In this document: in pieces, positions 17,270 to 26,498 of the stretch
Layout: each line of letters starts with the position of its first letter
Numbering within the stretch: the stretch's first letter is position 1
Assembly (NCBI RefSeq): GCF_000750635.1
Contig: NZ_CCDM010000001.1
Location: 372,001-436,000, forward strand
DNA: 64,000 bases
Direction of reading: 5' to 3'
Source: Oceanobacillus jeddahensis
Lineage (GTDB): Bacteria; Bacillota; Bacilli; Bacillales; Amphibacillaceae
Made by a program: the position numbers and the translations under genes
The notes under the pieces: generated by a model
The model's database searches: none
What the model was told of the DNA's origin: nothing
What the model saw: the letters and a program-made list of their open reading frames with translations, nothing else

Positions 17270-18631
17270 TTAAGAGAATAAATGGAAAAGAATATGCAAT
17301 AGATAGCCTGCCAGAATGGAAAGGAATATTAATAATAGAGAAAAAGGAATATTCCACAGGCTGAGTTTATATGAATTTTGTTTCAGCTCATTGGATAACA
17401 CAGAGACCGATACATTAAAAGGGCTGTACATAATGGTACTTAAACTGGTTGTCACTAATACAAATGCTAAAGGAATTCCTGCGATATTTGGAAGTATTGG
17501 CTGTAAGATTTCTCCTAAAAGTGTTATCGATACAAGTGGATGAAAGCCAATAAAAGACGAAACAAAAAAATAGAGTCCAATCAAAATAAATAGAATAAAT
17601 AATTGCTGAGAAAAGTGCATATACACTCTTTGTAAAATGGCAAGAATGTCCGTTTCTGCAAGCATATTTACGAAAAAACCTGCTGATAAGAACATGCAGA
17701 AAAAATTCGCCTGTCCCTTTGTTTTCATTTTCCAATGAGGTATCACATAGTGAAAATAGCGCTTCAGCTTATGTATTTTTCCTGCCCAAAGCAGCGATAT
17801 AGGAAGAATTAACAGCACTAGGGAGAAAAGATACCCTTTTCCTAATATATAGTTAAGAATGGTTACGGACAGGACAAGCAGTAACAAGAATGTAAATAGT
17901 TCTTTAATTTTTTTAAGAACTGGTCTGATCGAAACAGCTTTTCGTGTTTGCTGAACCGCTAGCTCTGCGTATTTGAATTTTCCTAGTAAAGTATCCAAAA
18001 AGATCATAGAAATAGAAAATATAATTAAAAATGGAAAGATGAACAGGTAGTTTCCTCCAGTCATTTCCAGCGACTGAATAACCATGATTTCCATAGGGCT
18101 CCACATGAGACAGAGTGCATATGCCCGTAGTAAATTCTGCGTGTAAAACGTATCTCTTTTCGCTTTGGAAAAAGTTTTTAATGATTTATGTAGTGAGTTT
18201 AAAACGAGCGGTATGGTTGCAATATTAAGAAATAGCCCAAGGATATGTGTAACAAGACTGCTTCTTTTATATAAATCTCCGGCATTTTGAACCTTGTATT
18301 GAAGGAGAGAGCTTAAATGCTGATCGTATCTGCCGACAATAATAAGCGAATTAAGAAATGGCAGCATCATAAATAAAGATAGAATACCAAGCATGGATTG
18401 GAATTGAAAAAAGAAACTATTCCATGGAAGCCCGTTTGTGATAAAGATACTGCATCCAAGAAGATAAAATAAAATTCCTGAATACAAGTAAAGGCCACGT
18501 GCGTAAAAAAAAGAAATAAAGATAGCCAGATTAGCAACTATGCCGGTTACTTGTATTAAAACGGTATTTTCCCATAGCATAGTTATTATATGTAAGATGA
18601 TTAAAGCAGAATAAATGAGTAAGCGAAACAT
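17270..18631 (-). CDS. Polytopic membrane protein, probable transporter of unknown specificity
   Basis: A 453-residue protein with roughly 11-12 hydrophobic segments and basic cytoplasmic loops. I do not recognise a specific family signature; the general layout (two halves, a polar loop near residue 240, a proline-containing segment ILQPILPNIAGIPLAFVLV and a late NVSVSVLSNEL segment) recalls ion-coupled anion transporters. It is divergent from the aldehyde dehydrogenase operon and shares its operator-bearing intergenic region, so it may import the substrate of the LacI-controlled pathway. Function is inferred from location only. Confidence 0.6.
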   Translation of the reverse strand: MFRLLIYSALIILHIITMLWENTVLIQVTGIVANLAIFISFFYARGLYLYSGILFYLLGCSIFITNGLPWNSFFFQFQSMLGILSLFMMLPFLNSLIIVGRYDQHLSSLLQYKVQNAGDLYKRSSLVTHILGLFLNIATIPLVLNSLHKSLKTFSKAKRDTFYTQNLLRAYALCLMWSPMEIMVIQSLEMTGGNYLFIFPFLIIFSISMIFLDTLLGKFKYAELAVQQTRKAVSIRPVLKKIKELFTFLLLLVLSVTILNYILGKGYLFSLVLLILPISLLWAGKIHKLKRYFHYVIPHWKMKTKGQANFFCMFLSAGFFVNMLAETDILAILQRVYMHFSQQLFILFILIGLYFFVSSFIGFHPLVSITLLGEILQPILPNIAGIPLAFVLVTTSLSTIMYSPFNVSVSVLSNELKQNSYKLSLWNIPFSLLLIFLSILAGYLLHILFHLFS

Positions 18632-18720
18632 AGAAATATCCCCCGAACAATCAGTGATTAATAGAAAGCAAAGATAATTGATGTAATATATAGTCGAAAC
18701 AAAACTTTCAAAAAATTCGT

Positions 18721-18749
18721 TTGAAATTTTAGTAATCCTGTTGTATGAT
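18721..18749 (+). promoter_or_regulatory. Predicted SigA promoter of the aldehyde dehydrogenase operon
   Basis: TTGAAA at 18721, a 17-base spacer and TATGAT at 18744. The palindromic operator begins 44 bases after the -35 start, against 45 at the isomerase promoter. Confidence 0.65.
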
Positions 18750-18751
18750 TG

Positions 18752-18765
18752 TGATAACGGTTACA
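18752..18765. promoter_or_regulatory. cre site abutting the LacI-type operator
   Basis: TGATAACGGTTACA matches the CcpA consensus at 13 of 14 positions, covers the expected transcription start, and shares its last base with the palindrome at 18765. Confidence 0.65.
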
Positions 18766-18780
18766 TTAGATCGATCTAAT
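18765..18780. promoter_or_regulatory. 16-bp palindromic operator, copy 3
   Basis: ATTAGATCGATCTAAT, identical to the copy at 14133 and preceded by the same TTAC, giving a shared 20-base segment. Confidence 0.75.
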
Positions 18781-18833
18781 TTTTGTGTATACACTCATTA
18801 TATCACTTTAGGTATATAGAAAATCAACAAAAA

Positions 18834-18849
18834 ATTAGATCGATACAAT
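18834..18849. promoter_or_regulatory. Degenerate fourth operator copy near the ribosome-binding site
   Basis: ATTAGATCGATACAAT matches the palindrome at 14 of 16 positions. It is centred 69 bases downstream of copy 3 and just ahead of the ALDH ribosome-binding site, so it may act as a roadblock or loop partner. Confidence 0.55.
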
Positions 18850-18871
18850 TTAAAACAGAGGTGATGAAACA

Positions 18872-20302
18872 GTGATTTCAATTGCAAGTTCTTTTATAGA
18901 AGAAGCGTGGCTGGAAGCGGATCGAAGTCAGACGGATATTATGAACCCTTATAATGGAGAAAAAATTGGTGTGCAGTATACGGCAACACAGGCAGATGTT
19001 GAGCGGGCGCTGGAAGCATCCTATCAAAGTAAAAAAGAGATAAAGAAAATAACTTCCTATGAAAGAGCAAAAATATTAAAAAATGCAGCTGCTATTCTGG
19101 AAGAGAGAAAAGAAGCATTTGCCAAACTTATTTCCAGTGAGTTAGGAAAACCTTTGAAAAATACAATGGATGAAGTAGATCGATCTATTGAGACATTAGA
19201 ACTTTCTGCAGAAGAAGCGAAACGCCTGCATGGTGAAACGATCCCTGGAGATGCATCTTCCCGGGGAATGAATGCGATGGCCTCAACCTATCGTGTACCC
19301 ATTGGTGTGGTAGCTGCAATTACCCCGTTTAATGCACCGTTGAACTTAGTTTGTCACAAAATAGGACCGGCATTTGCGGGAGGGAATGTAACGATTTTAA
19401 AGCCGGCACCGCAGACAACTTTAATTGCAACTGCGTTATTGCAGCTGTTATTTGATGCAGGTATGCCTAAAAATGCAATTAATATGGTATTAGGTGGAGT
19501 AGAAGCTGGACAACAAATTGTCAGTGATCACAGAGTGAATGTTATTTCATTTACCGGAGGCATTGTTGCCAGTAAAAATATCGCCAGCCTGGCCGGAATA
19601 AAAAAACAATTATACGAACTGGGTGGAAATGCGGCAACGATCGTACATGAAGATGCAGATTTGGTACGTGCAGCAACACAGTGTGCCAAAACAGGCTATA
19701 GTAACTCCGGACAAAGCTGTATTTCTGTTCAGCGCATTTATGTACATGAAAAAGTAATTGATGCCTTCACTCATAAATTAGTAGAGGAAGTAGGGAAGCT
19801 TCAGGTTGGCAATCCTTTAGATCCCGCAACAGATGTTGGGACATTAGTTGATGAGCAGGCTGCAGATAGAGTGATGCTATGGATTGATGAAGCTGTGAAG
19901 CTGGGAGCAGAAGTTTTACACGGAGCAGAAAAAAATGGCGCATCGGTTGTACCGACTGTCCTAAAGAATCCTCCTCAAAAAGCAAAGGTTGTTTGTGAGG
20001 AAGTTTTTGGTCCGATTGTCAGCGTTATTCCTTATTCGGAATTAGATGAGGCGATAGAGGCAGCGGATAATTCCGAATTCGGACTGCAGGTTGGAATATT
20101 TACGAACCAGATTAATCTGGCTTATCAGCTTGCGCAAGAGATGGAAATTGGAGGCGTAATTATTAATGGAACATCTAATTTCCGTCTTGACCATTGGCCA
20201 TACGGAGGCGTGAAAAATAGCGGCATTGGGAGAGAGGGTCCTCGTTACGCTGTCGAAGAACTAACTGAATCGAAAATGATTGTTTTACGGATGGATGGGT
20301 AA
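18872..20302 (+). CDS. NAD(P)-dependent aldehyde dehydrogenase
   Basis: A 476-residue ALDH superfamily enzyme with an intact active site: Asn154 (TPFNAPLN), Glu249 (YELGGNAA) and nucleophile Cys283 (SGQSCISVQ). NAD(P) is bound around FTGG at residues 227-230. The subgroup resembles lactaldehyde and related short-chain aldehyde dehydrogenases; the real substrate is not evident. GTG 18872 is chosen because the ATG at 18863 runs into a stop after three codons; AGAGGTGATG is the ribosome-binding site. It is the first gene of the LacI-type controlled unit with the alcohol dehydrogenase and ThDP enzyme. Confidence 0.9.
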   Translation: MISIASSFIEEAWLEADRSQTDIMNPYNGEKIGVQYTATQADVERALEASYQSKKEIKKITSYERAKILKNAAAILEERKEAFAKLISSELGKPLKNTMDEVDRSIETLELSAEEAKRLHGETIPGDASSRGMNAMASTYRVPIGVVAAITPFNAPLNLVCHKIGPAFAGGNVTILKPAPQTTLIATALLQLLFDAGMPKNAINMVLGGVEAGQQIVSDHRVNVISFTGGIVASKNIASLAGIKKQLYELGGNAATIVHEDADLVRAATQCAKTGYSNSGQSCISVQRIYVHEKVIDAFTHKLVEEVGKLQVGNPLDPATDVGTLVDEQAADRVMLWIDEAVKLGAEVLHGAEKNGASVVPTVLKNPPQKAKVVCEEVFGPIVSVIPYSELDEAIEAADNSEFGLQVGIFTNQINLAYQLAQEMEIGGVIINGTSNFRLDHWPYGGVKNSGIGREGPRYAVEELTESKMIVLRMDG

Positions 20303-20473
20303 TCTCGATTGTTTTTTAATTCAGGAAAAGAGCTAATCGTTGTTTTGAATGGAAGACCGGAGATTTAATTGTTCCACTTTCTTCTTAGTGATTTGAAAGG
20401 GAAGTTTAGCGCCCTTCATTTAAAAAGATATGGTGTCTGGTTAATCGATTTTATAAAACAAGGGAGGAAGAGA

Positions 20474-21466
20474 ATGGTCAATGGACTACTTTTAAAAAAA
20501 CCTGGTGAATTAACGTGGGGTACTGTACCTGCTCCAGAAGGTTTAAAAGAGGATGAAATAAAAATTCGAGTAATCTATGGAGGGATCTGTGGTTCAGATG
20601 TTGCTGTATACAAAGGAAAATTAACACACGCACATTATCCTGTTGTGGCCGGACATGAGATATTAGGAGAAGTTATCGAAACCGGTAATCAAGAAGTCAT
20701 TCAAATTGGGAAGAGAGTAGTTATTCAGCCGAATTCCTATTGTGGAGAATGTGAACAGTGCCTTTCTGGAAAAACAAATATATGTAACGATAAAAAGTCA
20801 TTAGGGATTAATAATCAGGGAGGCTTTTCGGAAGAATTTATTATCTCTTCTAAATATGTAATAGAAGTTCCAGATGAAGTAACGGACGAACGGGCTGTTT
20901 TTATTGAACCATTGGCAGTTATTGTACATGGATTTAAGAAAGTCCCCATAACAAAGAATACAAGGGTAGGAATTGTAGGCTGCGGAACAGAAGGGATGTT
21001 AGCAGTTGCAACAGCAAGTTATTATGGAGCAAAAGTGACAGCGATTGATGTTAATTCGGAAAAATTAAGTAAAGCGAAAGAGCATTATTCTGATATTGAA
21101 ATTTGTCTTCCAGATGAAGTAGAAGAAAATCAATTTGATATTGTTTTTGAAGTGGCGGGGGTGAAATCTGCTTTTGAAAAAAGTATCGATATTGTAAAAC
21201 CAGGGGGAGCGATCGTTGCCATTGGTCTTGCACCAATGGCAGAAATACCAGTCGTTAAGTTAGTGCGGAAAGAAATTTCTATTTATGGATCGATTATTTA
21301 TAATGTACCGGATGATTTTCATAAAAGTATAGAGTTTTTATCAGACAAAGCTTTTCAAATTGAACCTATTATTTCAGATATTCTGCCTGTGCAACAGTTT
21401 GCGGAAGCATATGAAAAAGCAATTTCCGGGAAATGTCGAAAAATTCTCTTAGATTTCACAAGATGA
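20474..21466 (+). CDS. Zinc-dependent alcohol/polyol dehydrogenase (MDR family)
   Basis: A 330-residue medium-chain dehydrogenase. Catalytic zinc ligands are Cys39 (GGICGSD) and His61-Glu62 (AGHE); the structural zinc site is Cys89, 92, 95 and 103. The nucleotide-binding region contains GIVGCGTEGMLAV. It probably oxidises a secondary alcohol or polyol to a ketone or aldehyde used by its neighbours. The frame opens at 20369, but ATG 20474 is preceded by AGGGAGGAAGAGA and starts the conserved domain at the expected place. It lies 171 bases after the ALDH stop. Confidence 0.9.
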   Translation: MVNGLLLKKPGELTWGTVPAPEGLKEDEIKIRVIYGGICGSDVAVYKGKLTHAHYPVVAGHEILGEVIETGNQEVIQIGKRVVIQPNSYCGECEQCLSGKTNICNDKKSLGINNQGGFSEEFIISSKYVIEVPDEVTDERAVFIEPLAVIVHGFKKVPITKNTRVGIVGCGTEGMLAVATASYYGAKVTAIDVNSEKLSKAKEHYSDIEICLPDEVEENQFDIVFEVAGVKSAFEKSIDIVKPGGAIVAIGLAPMAEIPVVKLVRKEISIYGSIIYNVPDDFHKSIEFLSDKAFQIEPIISDILPVQQFAEAYEKAISGKCRKILLDFTR

Positions 21467-21608
21467 AAGTGTACTACCAGTAACTTATAAAATTATTTAT
21501 AAGCATTGGCAGACTTTAGTTAGGAAGTGCTTCTCACTAATCAGAAGCAGTTGAAATAGAAAAGTATTTCAGATTTTTCGAACATGTAAATTACAAGGAG
21601 GAAATGAA

Positions 21609-23357
21609 ATGTCTAAAAATTTAGTTTCTAATTTACTGATTGATTATTTAGAAGATCGAGGAGTAGAGCATATCTTTGGACTTTGTGGACATACGAATAT
21701 TGCTTTTCTTTCCCAAGTGGAGGAGAGCTCTATTAACTTTGTAAATGTAAGGCATGAACAAATTTCTGCACATATGGCGGATGGGTATGCCCGTGTGACG
21801 AAAAAGGCGTCCGTGCTTTTAAGCCATTTGGGTCCTGGTCTGACGAATGCTGCAACAGGAGTAGCCAACGCAGCACTCGATTCGATTCCAATGGTAGTTA
21901 TTGCTGGGGATATTCCAAGCCATTATTACGGGAAGCATCCACATCAGGAAGTGAATTTGCATAGTGATGCAGCACAGTTTGAAATCTATCGTCCTTTTGT
22001 AAAGCGAGCATGGCGTGTAGACCGTCCGGATTTAATGCCGGAGATTATTGAAAAAGCCTTCCAGCTTGCAGAAACAGGAAGACCAGGCCCTGTTTTAATT
22101 TCTGTACCGATGGACATTTTTTCAAAAGAAATTGATCCGGCATTATTTAATCGTGTAAAACAGCATACACGCTCCATTACGAAGCCTTCTATGAGCGAAG
22201 AAAAGGCTAAAGAAATTATTGAAAAGCTAGTTAACTCCAATAATCCTGTTATCTATGCAGGCGGAGGTGTTATGCTGGCTGATGCGGCAGAGGAATTACG
22301 GGAATTTAATGAGCATTTTGATATTCCTGTGGCACACTCTCTTATGGGCAAAGGTGTTGTCTCAGATGATAGTGATTTGACACTTGGTATGACCGGATTT
22401 TGGGGGACAAAATTTATTAATGAAAAAACCCGTACAGCGGATACAATTTTTGCTTTGGGAACACAGTTTGCAGAAGCAGATAGCAGCTCGTGGGAATCAG
22501 AATACACCTTTGATATTCCGAATACAAAGCTTATTCATATTGATATTAATGCAGAGGAGATCGGACGAAATTATCCGGCAGAAATTGGAGTGATAGCCGA
22601 TTTAAAAGAAGCCCTGACAGTATTGAACCGGGTAGCTAAAGAATTGTATCCAATGGGAATTTCAAATGAGCGTATTAAGAAAGAAATTGCGGAAAATCGG
22701 AAAGCTTTTCGATCAAGCAATGAAGAATTACGAAAAGATAATAGCTTTCCATTAATGCCACAACGGATTTTAGCTGATGTAGAAGTTGTTATTCCAAAAG
22801 ATGCTTATATTACAACGGATGTAGGATGGAATAAAAATGGTGTTGGACAGCAGTTTCCAGTGTATCAGGCTGGCAGAATCCTGACACCTGGAGGGTTTGC
22901 AACGATGGGATTTGGCGCTCCTGCGGCAATGGGAGCAAAGATTGCTAGTCCGGACAGTGTTGTTGTTTCATTAGTAGGAGATGGTGGTTTTGGGCAAAAC
23001 CCTGCGTTATTGGCAACAGCAGCAGAGGAAAATATTCCAGTCATTTGGATTATCATGAATAATTCAGCCTTTGGAACGATTTCCGGTTTACAAAAAGCGC
23101 ATTTTGATACGACATATGGAACCGTATTTGAAAAATCTGCGGACTTCGCAGCAATTGCTCAAGCTTATGGGGTTGAAGGAATTAAAGTAAATGCTGCAGA
23201 TGAATTTAAACCAGCTTTGGAAAAAGCAATCCGTCTAAATAAGCCGGTTGTGATTGATGTACCAATGATTAATAATCCTGTCCCTACAGACGGGCACTGG
23301 AACATTATGGATATATATTCACCAGGAAAAGAAGTTCATCATGTCAGTGTGAATTAG
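21609..23357 (+). CDS. Thiamine diphosphate-dependent enzyme, acetolactate synthase-like
   Basis: A 582-residue ThDP enzyme with the three-domain POX/ALS arrangement. The cofactor-activating glutamate is Glu50 (VRHEQ), and the C-terminal ThDP/Mg motif is GDGGFGQNPALLAT followed by IIMNNSAFGT. No small regulatory subunit gene and no ilv neighbours are present, so a catabolic carboligase, decarboxylase or hydrolase is more likely than branched-chain amino acid synthesis. The catalytic Glu rules out the glyoxylate carboligase signature, which has Val there. ATG 21609 follows ACAAGGAGGAAATGAA. A small hairpin at 21528-21549 precedes it. Confidence 0.87.
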   Translation: MSKNLVSNLLIDYLEDRGVEHIFGLCGHTNIAFLSQVEESSINFVNVRHEQISAHMADGYARVTKKASVLLSHLGPGLTNAATGVANAALDSIPMVVIAGDIPSHYYGKHPHQEVNLHSDAAQFEIYRPFVKRAWRVDRPDLMPEIIEKAFQLAETGRPGPVLISVPMDIFSKEIDPALFNRVKQHTRSITKPSMSEEKAKEIIEKLVNSNNPVIYAGGGVMLADAAEELREFNEHFDIPVAHSLMGKGVVSDDSDLTLGMTGFWGTKFINEKTRTADTIFALGTQFAEADSSSWESEYTFDIPNTKLIHIDINAEEIGRNYPAEIGVIADLKEALTVLNRVAKELYPMGISNERIKKEIAENRKAFRSSNEELRKDNSFPLMPQRILADVEVVIPKDAYITTDVGWNKNGVGQQFPVYQAGRILTPGGFATMGFGAPAAMGAKIASPDSVVVSLVGDGGFGQNPALLATAAEENIPVIWIIMNNSAFGTISGLQKAHFDTTYGTVFEKSADFAAIAQAYGVEGIKVNAADEFKPALEKAIRLNKPVVIDVPMINNPVPTDGHWNIMDIYSPGKEVHHVSVN

Positions 23358-23452
23358 TATGATAAAGGAATGAGAGGAGGAAGATTTCATACGAATAAAA
23401 AGTAACGTATTTTTTTCTTCTCTAATCTTTTCAGCATAAGTAGATGATTCTA

Positions 23453-23499
23453 ACAAAAGATATTCAAATCGAAAGCAGATTTGAATATCTTTTGTTTAT
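23453..23499 (+). terminator. Terminator of the ALDH-ADH-ThDP enzyme operon
   Basis: ACAAAAGATATTCAAATC pairs perfectly with GATTTGAATATCTTTTGT (18 bp) around a 7-base loop, with T-rich sequence after it. Confidence 0.85.
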
Positions 23500-23820
23500 T
23501 TCATTGCATTTCATGGGAGATGGTGATTTATCGTGCTTTAAGTGTGTGGAAGCAGAACGGGTGATTGTAATCTTCCACTAGTCTTTATACTTCGCTTGTG
23601 TTGTGAATTGCTTTCCTTTCCTGTTTTAAAGGAAGCTTAGTGTCCAGTTCTGATAGGAGCAGGTGTGGTTTGTTGTTTCTGGGAGTCCCCGGTTCCCATT
23701 AAAATAAATGAACTTCTATCAACTAATAATGGTTACTTTTTGTGATCAATATTGTTTCCAGGCTAGCTAGTCCAATCTACTTTTTTCTTTGGATTTTATA
23801 TACATACTCTCGCAAATGAA
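23500..23820. other. Gene-free stretch
   Basis: About 320 bases between two terminators of convergent operons. Stop codons occur in every frame and no ribosome-binding site precedes a usable start. I see no repeat or RNA structure beyond short local pairings. Confidence 0.5.
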
Positions 23821-23865
23821 AAAAGAAGGGGTTCGTATGAAATAATGTACGAAAACCCTTCTTTT
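23821..23865 (-). terminator. Terminator of the tricarboxylate-transporter operon
   Basis: AAAAGAAGGGGTTCGTA and TACGAAAACCCTTCTTTT form a long stem with one irregularity; on the minus strand it ends in a T-run. It lies 20 bases after the Gfo/Idh stop. Confidence 0.8.
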
Positions 23866-23884
23866 AAACATCTTTTTTATAGCT

Positions 23885-24931
23885 TTATACATTTAACTGT
23901 TTATCTTTAACATTTACAATTCTTTTTTCCGCTGCCGAACGCTTTATTGCTAATACAACCTTTAGTGTTTCTAACGCATCTTCTCCCGTTACGAGAGGAG
24001 GAGTATCCTTTTGAATCATATCGATAAAATGACGCAGCTCCGAAGTCATTGGATCATTTTCTTCAACAGAAAATTCCTTCTTTTGTAAATTGTGGTCCCA
24101 TCCATACTGTGATTCTTTATATGTATACATTGTCATACTTGGGAAAGAAATACTTCCCTTTGTACCGAAAAAGAAGTAACAGTCATTTGCATTCTGTGGA
24201 TACTTAGGATTTTCTCCTGCTGTAAGTTCGTATGACCACGGAGAAGGAACGCCATCAGAAACAAAGTAAGTCATTGTTGGCCCTTCTACAGTCTCAAGAA
24301 GAATGGATGCAGCGTCCTCTACTTCATGCTGTCGAATGTGATTTTTGCTAGAAGCGTATACTTGATCAATTGTTAGGCCAGTCATATATCTTATATTATC
24401 AATATCATGCGCGGCATTAATGAGCAATGGGCCGCCACCCTCCTTAATCCTCCATGCTTCATGGAAGTATGCAGGATCCTTTGCTAAAGCAAACATCATA
24501 TGAACAGAAACCAGGTCACCAATGAGTCCGGATTCAATAATTTCCTTCATTTTATTTACTTTAGCAGAAAAACGGCGATGATGCCCGACTAGTAAACGAA
24601 TATTCGCTGCTTGAGCGTGATTTATCATTTCTTGTCCTTCTGAAATAGTTGATGCAATTGGTTTCTCAATAAGTACATCCAATCCTTTTGCTGCACAAAG
24701 CTGCACTGCTTCGGCGTGTAAATGATTAGGGAGCGTTATAATCACACCATCTAGATCACATTGCTCAATTAAATCTTTATAGTCTGTAAATAAAGGAACT
24801 TGCAGCTCTTTTGCACGCTCCCTCGCTAATGTGTCGCTGCCAGCTACTGCCACAAGAACTGCTTCGTCCATTTTTAATAAATCCTTGGCAAACTTATAAC
24901 CGTGATTTAGCCCAATAACCGCAATTTTCAT
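23885..24931 (-). CDS. Gfo/Idh/MocA family oxidoreductase
   Basis: A 348-residue NAD(P)-dependent dehydrogenase of the Gfo/Idh/MocA family, which acts on sugars, inositols or their derivatives. The catalytic EKP motif is in DVLIEKPIAS, and a His-containing segment INAAHDIDNIRYM corresponds to the active-site helix. The N-terminal dinucleotide-binding motif is atypical: MKIAVIGLNHGYKFA has GLNHG instead of the usual GxGxxG. It is last in the operon with the TctABC-type transporter, 55 bases after TctA, and may process the imported compound. Confidence 0.85.
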   Translation of the reverse strand: MKIAVIGLNHGYKFAKDLLKMDEAVLVAVAGSDTLARERAKELQVPLFTDYKDLIEQCDLDGVIITLPNHLHAEAVQLCAAKGLDVLIEKPIASTISEGQEMINHAQAANIRLLVGHHRRFSAKVNKMKEIIESGLIGDLVSVHMMFALAKDPAYFHEAWRIKEGGGPLLINAAHDIDNIRYMTGLTIDQVYASSKNHIRQHEVEDAASILLETVEGPTMTYFVSDGVPSPWSYELTAGENPKYPQNANDCYFFFGTKGSISFPSMTMYTYKESQYGWDHNLQKKEFSVEENDPMTSELRHFIDMIQKDTPPLVTGEDALETLKVVLAIKRSAAEKRIVNVKDKQLNV

Positions 24932-24986
24932 AGCTATGATGAATCCCCTTCCTAATAGTACGTGTGAACATCCTCTAAATAAGCAA

Positions 24987-26486
24987 TTAACTTTTTTTCA
25001 ATTTTGTTTTAATAGTAGCAAAGAGATTGGTTTGACCGAGCACAGTAAAAATAAATAAAATAGTCAAAATCAATGTAATAGGTGTATTAATAAACCCGTA
25101 TAAAAAGCCTCCAAATCCTTCTGATCCCATGTATGCTCTACGGAAAGACGTATCAATTAAAGGCCCGAGTACAATTCCGAGTACCAGAGGAGCGACAGGA
25201 ATTTTATTAATTTTCATGATAAAACCAACAATTCCGAAGCCAAGCATCCAATATACATCGGTCATACTATTGTTAATAGAATAAGAACCAATAACCGTAA
25301 TAACCGCAATGATTGGTAATAAAATTTGTTTTGGTACTGTAACTATCCTCATGAAAAGACTTACAACGAGTAAACCAAAAATCAGTATAAAAATATTTGC
25401 TAAAAGGGATGAGCCAACCATTACCCAAAATAGATCTCCACTTTGTTCCATTAATAATGGTCCGGGTTGTAATCCGTGAATAAATAGTGCACCAATGAAA
25501 ATCGCAGTAACTGCATCCCCGGGAATTCCTAAGGTTAATAACGGAATGAGTGCTCCGCCGACGGCTGCGCTATTTGCTGCTTCCGGGGCAATCACTCCCT
25601 CATGTGCCCCTTTACCGAATTCACGGTTTGGTTTCTTCACTGTCTGTTTTGCATGGTCATATGCCAGCAAAGCAGCAATTTCTCCACCGGCTCCAGGAAG
25701 TGCACCGACAAAAACCCCAATAACGGACACTCGTAAGGACATTGGTAAAAATTTCAGTATAAAACGGAGAGGAGGGAAGACAGCTTTTTTCAGAAAGGCT
25801 GCTGCTCCTTTTTGATTCAATTCTCTCATTTGAAATAAAATTTCTGACATACCGAATAGACCAAGTAAAGCTATGATGAAGTTCACACCACTCATTAACT
25901 CCAAAGAACCAAAGGTAAACCGGGTGCCTCCTCCAATCGTATCCATACCGATGAGGCCGACAAGAATACCGGCGCCGGCAGCAAAAATTCCTTTCGCTGT
26001 GGCCCCCTTACTAAGACTTCCTACCAATAACAAGCCAAGCAAAGCTAATAATAAATAATCTCGTTGGCTAAAATTTATCGCAAAGGATGCAACTAAAGGA
26101 GCAAGTGTCCCTAATACTATTACGCCAACGATTCCGCCAACAAAAGAGTAAATGGTTGAGAGCGTTAATGCCATTCGTGCCTCGCCTTTTTGTGCTAATG
26201 GATAGCCATCAAAGGATGTGGCAACATTGGAAGGACCTCCAGGCATATTGATTAAAATCGAAGCACGGGAGCCGCCGAATACTCCCCCGAAATAAACGCC
26301 GAGCATAAGCGCTAATGCATCCATTAACTCCCATGAGTAGGTAAGTGAAAGAATTAATGCTACAGTTAATGTTACAGAAAGACCTGGAATCGCACCGAGG
26401 ATGATTCCACCGAAAGTTCCAGCTGCAACTAAAAATAATAAATTCATATTTAATAAAGGTGTAAGAATTTGCTGAATAGTTTCCAT
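24987..26486 (-). CDS. tctA: Tripartite tricarboxylate transporter, TctA large permease
   Basis: A 499-residue permease with about 12 hydrophobic segments and the two TctA signature regions: GAIPGLSVTLTVALILSLTY near the N-terminus, and GALPGAGGEIAALLAYDHAK and APEAANSAAVGGALIP in the middle. It forms the transmembrane channel of a TTT importer for citrate-like or other carboxylic acids. Twelve bases separate it from tctB. No substrate can be read from the sequence. Confidence 0.93.
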   Translation of the reverse strand: METIQQILTPLLNMNLLFLVAAGTFGGIILGAIPGLSVTLTVALILSLTYSWELMDALALMLGVYFGGVFGGSRASILINMPGGPSNVATSFDGYPLAQKGEARMALTLSTIYSFVGGIVGVIVLGTLAPLVASFAINFSQRDYLLLALLGLLLVGSLSKGATAKGIFAAGAGILVGLIGMDTIGGGTRFTFGSLELMSGVNFIIALLGLFGMSEILFQMRELNQKGAAAFLKKAVFPPLRFILKFLPMSLRVSVIGVFVGALPGAGGEIAALLAYDHAKQTVKKPNREFGKGAHEGVIAPEAANSAAVGGALIPLLTLGIPGDAVTAIFIGALFIHGLQPGPLLMEQSGDLFWVMVGSSLLANIFILIFGLLVVSLFMRIVTVPKQILLPIIAVITVIGSYSINNSMTDVYWMLGFGIVGFIMKINKIPVAPLVLGIVLGPLIDTSFRRAYMGSEGFGGFLYGFINTPITLILTILFIFTVLGQTNLFATIKTKLKKS

Positions 26487-26498
26487 GAAAAACGCCCC

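Noticed and set aside
17415..17735. A 106-residue minus-strand frame inside the polytopic membrane protein
   Set aside because: It is an out-of-frame shadow of the longer gene, with no start signal and low-complexity aromatic composition.
21609..23357. Assignment as biosynthetic acetolactate synthase (ilvB) or as IolD
   Set aside because: No small subunit or ilv genes are near, and the protein is shorter than IolD with no inositol genes around.
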